From Rhizomys pruinosus (taxonomy: Eukaryota > Chordata > Mammalia > Rodentia > Spalacidae), in NCBI GenBank assembly GCA_009823505.1, contig VZQC01007071.1, positions 132,938-196,937 of the forward strand: a stretch of DNA of 64,000 nucleotides, in the 5' to 3' direction. A program made the translations under genes and the position numbers. Shown piece by piece: positions 10,808 through 20,693 of the stretch. Numbering within the stretch: position 1 is the first letter of the stretch; every line of letters begins with the position of its first letter. Below the pieces are notes generated by a model, which was not told the origin of the DNA, did not search any database, and was given only the letters and a program-made list of their open reading frames with translations.

Positions 10808-11128
10808 TTAAAGAAATGGCTTCCTTGAGATATAATTCCCATGCCATACAATTTATCCACTTAAACTGTACAACTCTGTGGTTTGGGGCAAAGTCACAGT
10901 CTGTGTAGCCATTATACAATCTAATTTTAGAACACTTTCAGAAGTCCTCAGGAAAGAAATTTCATACACATTAGCCGGCAAGTTCATCCTCCAAACTCTG
11001 TAAGCACTGGTGTACTTTCTAAAATTCCCTACTCTGGATATGTCATGTAAATGGAATCATAGGATCTATGTCTTTCACTTAGTATGCGTTCATCCATGTT
11101 GTCACATGTATCAGCACCTCATTCTCTG
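10808..11128 (+). mobile_element. Old L1 3'-end fragment, first part
   Basis: The text resembles the 3' part of old mammalian L1 elements (GAGATATAATTCCCATGCCA, later AAATGGAATCATAGGATC). It stops where B1 and B2 copies begin and resumes at about 12375. Confidence 0.6.
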
Positions 11129-11235
11129 TGTATGTGTGTGGGATACAGGTACATACGCAAAGGCCAGAGATGTTGTTCCTTAGGAGTTATTTACCTTGTT
11201 GTTTTATGGGGGGGGTTGTTTGTTTTGTTTTGTTT

Positions 11236-11529
11236 TTTGAGACGGAGTCTCACTATGTAACTCCTGGTATCTTAGAAATCCGCTATTTTCAGCCGGGCGT
11301 GGTGGCGCTCACCTTTAATCTCAGCACTCAGGAGGCAGAGGCAGGCAGATCTTTGTGAGTTCAAGGCCAGCCTGGTCTACAGAGTGAGTTCCAGGACAGC
11401 TGGGGCTACAGGGAGTCCCTATCTCGAACAGAAAAAAAAAATCTCTATTTTCACCAGGCTGGTCCTGAACTCACCTCCACCACCTCTGCCTCTCCAACGC
11501 TAGGATTAAAGGTGTGTGGCACCATGCCC
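11236..11529 (-). mobile_element. Older B1, split by a younger B1
   Basis: Antisense B1 halves at 11236-11291 and 11445-11529 (ending GTGGCACCATGCCC) flank a plus-strand B1. Confidence 0.8.
11292..11444 (+). mobile_element. B1 inserted into another B1
   Basis: Full-length B1 with an A tail. The target-site duplication CTATTTTCA lies at 11283-11291 and 11445-11453. Confidence 0.85.
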
Positions 11530-11544
11530 TCTCTCCACCTTGTT

Positions 11545-11677
11545 TTTTTGAGACAGTGTCTCTCACCAGCCTGGGGCTTGCCAGTTAGGCTCGGCTAGCT
11601 GCCCTTGAGCCTCTGGGATTCACCTGTTCTGCTTCCCCAGCACTGGAACTAAAAACACATACCAACATGCCCAGCAT
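11545..11677 (-). mobile_element. B1-related old SINE
   Basis: TTTGAGACAGTGTCTCTCAC to ACCAACATGCCCAGC. The middle differs from B1 (GGCTCGGCTAGCTG), so it may be another 7SL-related family. Confidence 0.5.
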
Positions 11678-11765
11678 TTTACTTGGGTGCTGGGGCTTGA
11701 ACTCATGTCTTTCATAGTTGCAGGTCAAGCACTTGCCTGATTAAGCCATCTTCTTTATCTTGTGC

Positions 11766-11875
11766 CAAGCTTGATGATTCAGGGCTGTAATCTGAGCTAC
11801 TTGGGCCGTTGAGGTTAGGAGGTTCATAAATCGAAGGCCAGCCTTAGTAATTAGTGATATCTTATCTCAAAAGGT
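11766..11875 (+). mobile_element. Old B1-like fragment
   Basis: GGCTGTAATCTGAGCTACTT and CTTATCTCAAAAGG; strongly diverged. Confidence 0.4.
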
Positions 11876-11898
11876 TTTAGATTTTTTTTTTTTTTTTA

Positions 11899-12091
11899 TG
11901 AGTGTACTGTCTGCATGTAGCTTGGTGCACCTGTGTCGTGCAATGCTGTGGAGGTCAGAAGAGGGCATTGAATTCTCCTGGAACTGGAGTTAAAAACGGT
12001 TCTTAGCTGCCATGTGGGTGCTAGGAATCGAACCCAGGTCCTCTGCAAGAGCAGTCGGTGCTCTTAGCCACTGAGCTATCTCTCCAGCCCA
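11899..12091 (-). mobile_element. B2/B3-type SINE
   Basis: Antisense copy after a poly-T run, ending GAGCTATCTCTCCAGCCC. Confidence 0.9.
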
Positions 12092-12111
12092 GTTTTAGAT
12101 TCTTTTAAATT

Positions 12112-12259
12112 TTTATGTGTATGAAGAAAAGTTTGTCAAATTCTCCTGGAACTGGAGTTATGGATGGTTGTTAGTTGCCATGTGGGTGTTGGGAACTGGA
12201 CCCTAGGTCCTTTGCAAGAACAACCAGTGATCTTAACTTCTGAGCCATCTCTCCAGCCC
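12112..12259 (-). mobile_element. Internally deleted B2/B3-type SINE
   Basis: Jumps from TATGTGTATGAAG to TCCTGGAACTGGAG, losing about 60 bp. Confidence 0.8.
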
Positions 12260-12292
12260 CTTGTCTCAAATTTTTAAGAAAGTGATAAAAGG

Positions 12293-12362
12293 GATGGGAA
12301 TACAGTTCAGTGGTAGATCTGTGTCTACCATATGTGAGGCCTAGGATCAGTTCCCCAGTATA
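12293..12362 (+). mobile_element. ID-like SINE
   Basis: GGATGGGAATACAGTTCAGTG start with a tRNA-like B box, followed by a short (CA)n. Confidence 0.6.
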
Positions 12363-12374
12363 CACACACACACA

Positions 12375-12650
12375 CCACATTTTATTTATAGGTACACCAC
12401 ATTTTATTTATCAATCCATTAGCTGATAGGTGGATTGTTTCCACTTAGGGACTTATTACAAAAAAATGCTCAGTGAGTGTTCATGCACAAGTTTTTGTGT
12501 GGATATATTTTTCCTGGATATAAGCTTGAGAGAGAAGTTGCTGGATCATATGGTAACTCTATTTGTTTAACCATTTAAGAAACTTTTGGGCTGTTTTCCA
12601 CAGTCCTATACCATTTTACATTCCCATTAGCAATATGGGATCCTCTAGCC
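12375..12650 (+). mobile_element. Old L1 3'-end fragment, second part
   Basis: Continues the L1 sequence with GTTTTTGTGTGGATATAT, GCTGGATCATATGGTAACTC and TTTTACATTCCCATTAGCA, in the order expected after 11128. Confidence 0.65.
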
Positions 12651-12835
12651 TCTGTCTCCTGAGTGCTGGGATTAAAGTGCAAGTCTGAGACTAGCCTAAG
12701 CCACATTGACCCTGTGTCACAAAAAGAGAGGAGGGGGCAATTTATAAATGCTTGCAACCTATGTTTTGTAGATGCTAACTGGACCTTGTCTATATAACTT
12801 AAAGAATTTAAAAACCTTTACTTGACAAAATGTGG

Positions 12836-12980
12836 TATTGAACCCCTCTAATTTCAGGGAGATGCAGGAGGATCAGAAGTTCAAGGCTAGGCTGAAGTAC
12901 ATAGCAAGTTCAAGTCCAGCTTCAAGCTCAAGGCCAACTTCAAATTCAAAGCAACGTGAACTGTCTCAAAAATCAAAGCA
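12836..12980 (+). mobile_element. Old B1-like fragment with internal repetition
   Basis: AGTTCAAGGCTAGGCTGAAG body; the middle repeats TTCAA and AGCTTCAAG units before GTCTCAAAAATC. Confidence 0.45.
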
Positions 12981-13071
12981 ACTCCCCACCTCCATTTATA
13001 CAAATTTCAATTCTTACATTTATTTTTCTATGATATAGATAGCAAAGCAATATAAAATAAAAAAATTTTAG

Positions 13072-13235
13072 CCAGGTGTGGTGATGCATGCCTTTAATCC
13101 CAGTACTCAGGAGCTAGAGACAGGCAGATCTCTGTGAGTTCAAGGCCAGCCTGGTCTACAGAGCTAGCTCCAGGCTAGCTGGGACTAAAAAAATAATCAA
13201 TAATTATTTTGTCTCAAAAAGACCAAAAATTAATA
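13072..13235 (+). mobile_element. B1 SINE with disrupted 3' end
   Basis: CCAGGTGTGGTGATGCATGC start. An AT-rich insert (AATAATCAATAATTATTTT) precedes the GTCTCAAAAAGACC end. A similar end recurs at 13268-13290, followed by (AAAT)n. Confidence 0.75.
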
Positions 13236-13607
13236 AATAAATACATTTTAAAAATATAAATAATTTTTTGTCTCAAAAAAAATCAAAAAAATAAATAAAT
13301 AAATAAATTTAAACCCTACAACTTCTAACCCTAATCACTAATTGTACTCACTTTTCCTTATTTTCATCACCATAAAATTTATTTTCTTTATGTGTGATCT
13401 TTTGGCTTATTTGTGTTTGTTTTCTGAAATAGTGTCTTACTAGCATCAAACTTGTGATCCTTCTTACTCAGCCTCCCCAGAGTGAGGATCACAGGCTTGG
13501 GCCACCATGCCCAGTGTGGTCCTTGGTGTGGCTGACCTCATGACATGTTCTGGTTCACTACTTATTCCATTGCAGAAATTGGCCTTTCACCAGACACGAA
13601 TCCTAGT

Positions 13608-13699
13608 AATTCACTATGTAGACCAGGCTGGCCTTGAAGACACAGAGATCTGCCTACCTCTGCCTCCCAAGTGCTGGGATTAAAGGCGTGCATCCAGCT
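13608..13699 (-). mobile_element. Truncated B1 SINE
   Basis: Lacks the GAGACAGGGTC part, starting at TCACTATGTAGACCAGG. Confidence 0.75.
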
Positions 13700-13742
13700 A
13701 TTTATTCTTTTTAGTTGTGTTTTATTTTGTTTTGTTTTGTTT

Positions 13743-13879
13743 GAGTCAGGATCTCCCTGTAGCCCCAGCTGGCCTGGAACTAACTATGTAGATTGAGTTG
13801 ACCTGAAACTCACAGAGATCCTCCAGCCTCTGCCTCCAGAGTGCTGGGATTAAAGGTGTGTACCACCACACCTAGCCCA
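13743..13879 (-). mobile_element. B1 SINE
   Basis: Antisense B1 after a (GTTTT)n run, ending CCACCACACCTAGC. Confidence 0.85.
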
Positions 13880-14170
13880 CATTGGGTTTTTTGGTTTTTG
13901 TTTTGTTTTTTTTTTTCTCCTGGCATCAGCTGAGACTATGGCAGTATCAGCAGGATCATCCCCTTTGAGGACTTGTGCATCCAAAACCAGTGGAGAGAGT
14001 TAGTCCTGTCTCTGCATTGGAAGCAACCTTTAAGCATACCTTTTTCATTTTTCCGTAATTCTTTTTTTTCTTCTGTACTTAATTCTTATTCAGACTACCA
14101 TTCTTCAATCTCTCCAATCAGTAGCCTTGACCTAGCAGAGAACTGGTCAATATTACAATTATATGTGAGG

Positions 14171-14362
14171 TTGCAGAGATGGCTCATCTCTTAAGAGCAC
14201 TGGGTATTCTTGCAGAAAACCCAGGTTTATAACACAGCACCTACATGGCAGCTAAGAACCATGTGTAACTCCAGTTACAGGGAATCCAACATCTTCTTTT
14301 GACCTCCGAGGTCATTGCATGACATAGGTGCACTTACATACATGCAGACAGTACCCTCATAC
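14171..14362 (+). mobile_element. B2/B3-type SINE
   Basis: TTGCAGAGATGGCTCATC start, CATGCAGACAGTACCCTC end. It is followed directly by a bare B1 tail (GACCCTGTCTC, 14371-14405). Confidence 0.8.
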
Positions 14363-14498
14363 ATTTTTTTAGACCCTGTCTCAAAAAAGACCAAAATAAA
14401 ATAAAATTTCAGATTTGCCATCATTTGCCTAATTATAAAATTAAAATATGATGAAAAACTCAAGATTAGTTATACTTGAGGGTTTTGTTTTGTTTTGT

Positions 14499-14638
14499 AC
14501 TTTTTGAGACAGGGTCTCCCTATAGCCCCAACTGGCCTGGAACTCACTTTGAAGACCAGGCTGGCCTCGAACTCAGAAATCTGCCTGCCTCTGCCTCCCA
14601 AGCGCTAGGATTAAAGACATGCGCCACCATGCCCGACT
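14499..14638 (-). mobile_element. B1 SINE
   Basis: Antisense B1 after a GTTTT run, ending CCACCATGCCCGAC. Confidence 0.85.
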
Positions 14639-14640
14639 TA

Positions 14641-14757
14641 AAGATGGTGGGTGCTGGGAATTAAAGACATGCCATGGGTGGGTGCTGGGAATCAAACCCA
14701 GGTCCTCTGCAAGAGCAGTTGGTGCTCTTAATGGCTGAGCCATCTCTCCAGCCCCTT
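14641..14757 (-). mobile_element. 5'-part B2/B3-type SINE
   Basis: Carries two copies of a GGTGGGTGCTGGGAAT unit before a normal antisense tRNA head. Confidence 0.75.
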
Positions 14758-14912
14758 GAGGTTTTCTAAATTATGGGATTGAAGGGGTATGCATAACATA
14801 ATTTTAAATCTTTTTTTTATAAGTTCAGGGCTGGAACCACATGGGGCATACCCTATATCAAAACAAAAATAAAACAAAAGGTTTAGGGTTGGAGCGTATA
14901 CAAGGCCCCAGC

Positions 14913-14913
14913 A

Positions 14914-14945
<32 letters not shown>

Positions 14946-14971
14946 ACACCACACACACACACACACACACG
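14913..14971. repeat. (CT)n(CA)n microsatellite
   Basis: A CT run passes into a CA run. Confidence 0.9.
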
Positions 14972-15016
14972 CATATTTTTTAAAATAAAATTTTAAAACA
15001 TTCAATGGAGGTCCAG

Positions 15017-15225
15017 GGGCTGGAGAGATGGCTCAGCAGAGGTTTAGAGCACTCGCTGCTCTTGCAGAGGACCCAAGTTCAGTTCCCAGCCCCCGTGTTA
15101 GGTAACTTTACAACAGCCTGTAACTCCAGCTACAGGAGATCTAGGACCCTCTTCTGGCCTCCCTGGATACCCACACAGACTACATTTACCCACATAGACA
15201 CACATACATACATATAAGTAAAAAT
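15017..15225 (+). mobile_element. B2/B3-type SINE
   Basis: GGGGCTGGAGAGATGGCTCAG start; diverged 3' half ending in CATA repeats. Confidence 0.85.
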
Positions 15226-15318
15226 AATTTTATAACTTTTTTGTTTTGGGGAGATGGAGTGTCCATTAAAGGCCAGGACTGCATGTCCAGCTCTTTAAAC
15301 TACTTTTTAAAAATTCAT

Positions 15319-15531
15319 GGGGCTGGAGAGATGGCCTAGCAGTTAAGAGCTCTGACTGCTCTTGCAGAGGACCTGGGTTCGATCCCCAGCACCCACCTGG
15401 TGGCTGAGAACCGTCTTTAACTCCAGTTCCAGGGGAATCCGACACCCTCTTCTGACCTCTGCAACATTGCACGACATGGGTGCACAGACCTACATGCAGA
15501 CAGTACATTCATACACATACAAAAAAAAAAA
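15319..15531 (+). mobile_element. B2/B3-type SINE
   Basis: Near-consensus copy with an A tail. Confidence 0.9.
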
Positions 15532-15542
15532 ATTCAGTCAGA

Positions 15543-15692
15543 GCTGGGTGTGGTGGTGCAGTCCTTTCATCCCGGCCCTTGTGAGGCAGAGACAGGTGGA
15601 TCTCTGTGAGTTCAAGGCCAGCCTGGTCTACATAGTGAGTTCCAGGACAGCTGGGGCTACAGGGAGACCCTGTCTCAAAAAGACCAAAATAA
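15543..15692 (+). mobile_element. B1 SINE
   Basis: GCTGGGTGTGGTGGTGCAG start; its tail leads into a (GATA)n run (15692-15755). Confidence 0.9.
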
Positions 15693-15704
15693 ATAGATAG
15701 ATAG

Positions 15705-15755
<51 letters not shown>
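15692..15755. repeat. (GATA)n microsatellite
   Basis: About fifteen tetranucleotide units grown from a B1 tail. Confidence 0.95.
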
Positions 15756-15814
15756 AATAATAAAATAAAATTCAGTCAGGGCTGGAAAGGTGGCTCAGCA
15801 GTTAAGAACACTTT

Positions 15815-16026
15815 TTTTTTAACTTCTCATGTGTATGAGTGTACTGTCTGCATGTAGGTAGGTGCACCCATGTCACACATGCTGTGGATGTCAGAAGAGG
15901 GTGTTGGATTCCCTGGAACTGGAGTTAAAGACAGTTCTTAGCCGCCATGTGGGTGCTGGGAATTGAACCCGGGTCCTCTGCAAGAACAGTCAGTGCTCTT
16001 AACCTCTGAGCAATCTCTCCAGCCCC
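15815..16026 (-). mobile_element. B2/B3-type SINE nested in another
   Basis: Full antisense copy from poly-T to CAATCTCTCCAGCCCC. Confidence 0.85.
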
Positions 16027-16037
16027 ATTTTTTTTTG

Positions 16038-16172
16038 GTCTTTCTTTTGAGACAGGTCTCCCTTTAGTCTCAGCTGGCCTGGAACTTGCTATGTAGACCA
16101 GGCTGGCCTTGAACTCACAGAGATCTGCCTGCCTGCCTGCCTGCCTCTGCATCTCAAGTGCTAGGATTAAAG
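16038..16172 (-). mobile_element. B1 SINE nested next to it
   Basis: Antisense B1 with a four-unit CTGC expansion; lacks the usual GTGCGCCACC end. Confidence 0.8.
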
Positions 16173-16365
16173 GCACTTTCTCCTCTTCCAGAGGACCTGA
16201 GTTTGGCTCCCAGTATCCCATGTAGGGTGGCTCACAGCTACCTGTAACTCCAACTCCAGGAGATCTGACACCACTAGCCTCTATGGCACTCACTTGCACA
16301 CACACACACACACATACATGTACACATAATTTAAAAAATAAAAATAAATCTTTTAAAAATTCAAT

Positions 16366-16430
16366 CCTTTAGGAGGACAGCAAGTTAGAGGCCAGCTTAA
16401 GCTACATAGCAAGATCCTATATCAGAAAAA
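16366..16430 (+). mobile_element. B1 remnant
   Basis: AGGCCAGCTTAAGCTACATAG body and TCAGAAAAAAAA tail only. Confidence 0.45.
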
Positions 16431-17800
16431 AAAATTAATATTTACAGTAATTCAAAGATTGGAGACTTGAACCAATATCTGTTTAATTCCAGTGCTTGTT
16501 ACTTCTCATACCACCCTACCAAAATGCAAATCTTTGTGTGGGCCCATTTCTCTGGGGCTCTGTGGCCATTAACTTACCCTGGCAGAAGCATGCCTGTCTA
16601 GACAACTGGTGGAGCAGGTGGCTGGGCTAAGACCAATACTGGAAAATATTGACAATGCCATGTTCAAATGGAAGCCACATTTCAGTAGTGTGGATGGTAC
16701 TGAAACTATTTTCAATTATTCTACTGAATATTTTATCTGAAATTAAGAAGACAAAACAAGACTGAAGTATTTAGATTTAACTAAAGTACAAAATTTGATT
16801 AGCAGCAGGAAGTAGGATAGAATATGTGAAAATACCAGTATAAAAGTTAACATATAGATCTTAAAATACTGATTGTGGACAATACCAATTTAGATACTCC
16901 TTAATACTAGAGATGTTCTATATGCACATTTAGTATACTGTCCATGCACACAGATGATCATCCTCTGATCCCAGTGTGTTTTTAAAAAAATAACATTGAA
17001 CACTAAACCCAAAACACTGTCTAGGAAAGATTATCTAAACCTATTCTCAAATAGCTTAATAAATTTGATCAAATACATTAGATAAGAGGTTAGAAATGAT
17101 ACAGACATCTAAGACAAATGTGGCTTGTTTTTACTTTGATCTACTGCATTTGGAGGAATTCGTTGTTGGATTTAGAAGTGTATAAAATGCCATGGGAGTG
17201 GAAAAAGGGGAAGTCTGTTATAACTGTAGAGGGGTGTGGTCTGCCACACTGAAAGGAATAGATAGTAGTTTCATAAAGGACTGATATGATTATGTAGTCT
17301 TTGGAACCGGCCCTTACAGCTTGTGTATTTTTCTCTACAGACCTAAGTGTGCCCATGACTACCAGGAACGAGAAAAGCACAGCCTGTGGATTTGGGCATA
17401 TGCACTCTGACTGCATCTAATCCTTCGGGTAACAATATACCTCCAAGTCGTGTAATCCTAGAGCAGGTACATGGATGCACTAAGTGGTGTGATCAGAGTG
17501 AAGATAGATAGCATCACAAGGATTCGTTTGATTATAACAGTAATCCACACCAAGTCAAATAAAGCAGCCAAACGGTTAAAAATGGGGTCTTTAATGAATT
17601 TGCTAATCCTAGCAGGCCCTCACAAACATTTCCTGATAGAGTACACCGAATCCAAACGAAGTGGCTTTAATTACATGGAATAATTATTTGATTTCCAGGA
17701 AGTTAAAACAGTGCTTTGTATTTAAATAAAAAGTTCTAGACAAGCTGGGAAACTCGAGCAAACCAAGAAAAAAGGTGAAATTGAATTCCTGCCCAGTGAT
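16430..17800. other. Unique AT-rich DNA upstream of the HMGB1 CpG island
   Basis: I recognise no SINE, LTR, microsatellite or gene here. It is the longest repeat-free stretch upstream of the gene. Short open frames in it (for example 17471-17683) resemble nothing I know. Confidence 0.6.
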
Positions 17801-18349
17801 CCAGGACCTCAGCCCCTCTGCAAGCCTGACGCGATTGCCCAGGAGCTCAGGAGAGGGGTGTTGGGACTCGGGCTGGCGGCCTCGGGTGGCTGGCTCGCAG
17901 AAGCCTGGCCTTCCCAGACACCCAAAGTCACAGGCGAGCAGGGGCTGCCGAGGGGCTCGACACTCGGCCGCCTGGGCCCCTCGGGCCCGGTGAAGACCCC
18001 AGTTTTCGGAAGACAGGCTCTCGTGCCGTCGCCCCCACTTTGCGAGGTGTGTTAAAAGCCGGGGGCCTCTTAACTCAACGGCTTTGGGCGTGAGTGTGGG
18101 GTAGGAAGGGGGGGGGAGGCCTGTGGGAGTCTCTTTCGCCTGAGGACTTGGAGACACCTGTGGAAAAGCCAGGCCTTTTTGGCTCCGGCGGCAGCTCCGG
18201 TGTGGGGCTGGCTTGGGTTAGACACATGCACACATACACCATAGAGCTCTGCTTTCCCGTAGCAGCTGCAGCCTCTGCCTCTGCCTCTCCCGCCTCAGCC
18301 TCTTTGCCCGGCATACACACACATTCAGATTTGCGCGCTGTTTCAATCC

Positions 18350-18480
18350 TCGGTGACGTGTCCTCGGAGACAGCCAATAGTAAGCGGGCTCTGGTCAGGA
18401 CAATGGGAGGTATCGGGCCAATGAGCGGGCCCCGTGAGTTGGCGGTAGCCAATAGGAGCCGCGCTGGCTGGAGAGTAATG
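18350..18480 (+). promoter_or_regulatory. HMGB1 core promoter with three CCAAT boxes and a CRE-like site
   Basis: CCAAT occurs on the + strand at 18374-18378, 18418-18422 and 18449-18453, each in a GCCAAT or GGCCAAT setting and spaced 44 and 31 bp apart. A CRE-like TGACGTG lies at 18354-18360. I see no TATA box within 50 bp upstream of exon 1. Several CCAAT boxes without TATA in a CpG island suit NF-Y-dependent housekeeping transcription, which is inference from the motifs. Confidence 0.75.
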
Positions 18481-18617
18481 TTACAGAGCGGAGAGAGTGA
18501 GGAGGCTGCGTCTGGCTCCCGCTCTCACAGCCATTGCAGTACATTGAGCTCCATAGAGACAGCGCCGGGGCAAGTGAGAGCCGGACGGGCACTGGGCGAC
18601 TCTGTGCCTCGCTGAGG
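18480..18617 (+). other. Hmgb1: HMGB1 exon 1 (non-coding 5' UTR); start approximate
   Basis: The segment from about 18497 to 18617 matches the HMGB1 5' UTR as I remember it from human mRNA, including CATTGCAGTACATTGAGC and the exon end GCCTCGCTGAGG. It is followed at 18618 by a strong donor, GTGAGT. The 5' boundary is an estimate; nothing in the sequence fixes the transcription start. The exon splices to 20530. Confidence 0.85.
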
Positions 18618-20529
18618 GTGAGTCCGGAGCGGCGCGGCGGCGGGGAGAGCGCCTCGGGCAGCTCCCTAGCCCGCGCGGCGGCTAGATCCCCGCGGCCGGG
18701 AGCCGGCGGGTCAGGCTCCACACAAAGGCAAATGAGGGGGGACTGTGGGGGGAACTGCGCACGGAGCGAGCCTCTGCCGGGCGCCGGGGACGGTGCCCCG
18801 CGCCGAGCCCCGGCCCTCAGGCTGCCTGAGGTGCCGCGAGCCCCGCGCCCCGCGACTCAACAGCCCCGGCGGCGGCCGCGCTGACTGGCGCAAAAAAAAT
18901 TTTTTTTTTAATTAAAAAAATTTTAACGTGTTTTCAGCCCCCGGGCCGAGCACTCGGGCGGGCGGCGTGCGCGGAGCGCGGCCGGGGCGGGGGGCAGCGG
19001 GCAGCGGCGGCGCTTCCCGGCTGCATTGGCGGCCGCAGCACGGAGCCGGGCGCCGGCGGGGAGCGCGGCTGGCCCGCTGGCCGGCCGGGCGGGCAAGCAA
19101 GCGGGCGGGCGGGCGGGGCGCCGCTGCGGGCGAGGACGGCGCGGGTGGGCCGGGGGCGGCCGGGCCAGCGGGCCGCGCTCGGGCCGGGCGCGGCGGCGGC
19201 GGTGGCGGGGGGGAGCGGCGCCGCTGCGCTCGCTGGAACATGGCTGACTCGGCCCAGCGCTGATGGCTGGAGAGAAAACAAGGCGGGCGGCAGGGCGGGC
19301 GGGGGAGCTGGGCGCAGCAGTTCCGAGGCAACTTTTTTTTTCCTCTCTCTTTTCACAGCCCCGCGTTCTCCGTGCGGGGGCGGCGGGGCGCGCGGCCCGC
19401 GGAGGGAGACGGACGGGGCCGGGGGGAGGGGAGCCGCGCGCCCCCCGCCCCTCCCCCGCCGCCATGGCGAGTGCGCCGGCGCCCCGCCCGCCGCTCACAC
19501 ACTCACACACACACAGACACACAAAGGGAAGGAGCCATGTTCGCGCTCGCCCTCGCGGCGGCGGCGGCGCAGGCGGGGAAGACGCGCAGCGGCCATTCCG
19601 TGCGCCGGCCCCGGCGGCCGCGGGCGGAGCCAGCCCCCATTTCGAGCGGGGCTTCTCCCTGCGCCGCGCCGACAAAATGGGGGCGGCGGAGCGGGCCTGC
19701 GGCCTTCCGGGCGCACGTGGCGGCCTCGGGCCCGCCCGGGCTGTGGCCCCCACGCCCCGGTGGCGCCGCGAGCCAAGTTCTGGGGGCGGGGAGTCCGCCC
19801 CGCGCGGGAGGCACCCCAACTTTCAGGGACCCGAAAAAACACCCCCGTGGGGGGGCCGCGAGCAGGAGTGGCTTTTGTCCCTCATCCTTGTTTACTCGGA
19901 GAAACTTCAGACCGGACGTGTTTAGTCAGAGCAGAAATCCATCTCAGGGCCAAGCCGATAGCCGAGCCGGCTGCCACCGCCTCTCCCCGGCCTGCTCCCG
20001 GCGCCCAGACTCGCCTCCTCCCTCCTCCCAGAGAAGTTTTATGTAAAGAGGACATTTTTTCAGATTGGGTAAACTTTTGAGTGCACGGGGCTTTGCCTGC
20101 TTGTTTTCTGCCTTGCCTGTTTCAGGCCTCGGTTCCTGAGGGTCTGCGCAGGCACTCAGCCTTGTGATTGCACAGTCCAAGTGGCATGGCAGGGTGAAAT
20201 TTTTTTAGCATTTGGGTTTGCCGGTTAAAAAATGGTTTTTCAGATTTAAAAATCGTCTTAATTGAACGGTTAAGCAACCGTTCTGAATAGACGGGCAGCT
20301 AGATGACACATAGAATGGCTGTGTCTCCACTGAGCACACCGGAGGACCGGTTTTTAGTTTGTTTCTTTTGCTTGGCATAGCCACTTCTAGGAATTGGCTA
20401 GGGTTGCTGTGTCGTCTCCCTTCACCACTGTGTTAAATAACCTGCACCTTGGGTTTTCCTTGCCCCCTAAGCACTTTTAAGCTTGTAAATCTAATAATTT
20501 ATTTACTAACATCCAACACCTTATTTTAG
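18618..20529 (+). other. Hmgb1: HMGB1 intron 1 (GC-rich, possibly regulatory)
   Basis: The intron runs from donor GTGAGT (18618) to acceptor TTATTTTAG (ending 20529). Its first 1.4 kb is the body of the CpG island; the remainder is AT-rich unique DNA. A published study of the human gene, as I recall it, places an enhancer in this intron, so regulatory function is plausible by homology but is not shown by sequence. It has no SINE, which is striking given the density outside the gene. Confidence 0.85.
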
Positions 20530-20693
20530 AAAAACAACTAAACATGGGCAAAGGCGATCCTAAGAAGCCGAGAGGCAAAATGTCATCATATGCATTCTTT
20601 GTGCAAACTTGCCGGGAGGAGCACAAGAAGAAGCACCCTGATGCTTCGGTCAACTTCTCAGAGTTTTCTAAGAAGTGCTCAGAGAGGTGGAAG
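20530..20693 (+). other. Hmgb1: HMGB1 exon 2
   Basis: The exon begins after TTATTTTAG, has 14 nt of 5' UTR, then ATG at 20544. It encodes residues 1-50, most of box A with C23 and C45, and ends in phase 0 at the Lys-50 codon before donor GTAAGG. Confidence 0.97.

Larger units (their letters stand above)
15779..16345 (+). mobile_element. B2/B3-type SINE split by two later SINEs
   Basis: The head is at 15779-15812 (GGGCTGGAAAGGTGGCTCAG) and the body resumes at about 16173 (CTCTTCCAGAGGACCTGAG) through a (CA)n-containing tail. The gap is filled by an antisense B2 and an antisense B1. Confidence 0.75.
17800..20010. promoter_or_regulatory. CpG island spanning HMGB1 promoter, exon 1 and most of intron 1
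   Basis: CpG becomes frequent from about 17800 and the sequence is extremely GC-rich at 18550-19900, with long runs of CGG, GCG and CCGCC units. CpG is scarce elsewhere in the window. Boundaries were judged by eye. The only strong interruption is an A/T tract at 18892-18925. Confidence 0.85.

Noticed and set aside
18094..18615. 173-codon frame across the promoter and exon 1
   Set aside because: It runs through promoter motifs and the known non-coding exon; no domain and no Kozak support.
18923..20080. Long open frames on both strands in the CpG island (up to about 311 codons)
   Set aside because: The DNA is extremely GC-rich, so stop codons are rare in every frame. The translations are low-complexity Ala, Arg, Gly and Pro with no domain, and the area is HMGB1 intron 1.
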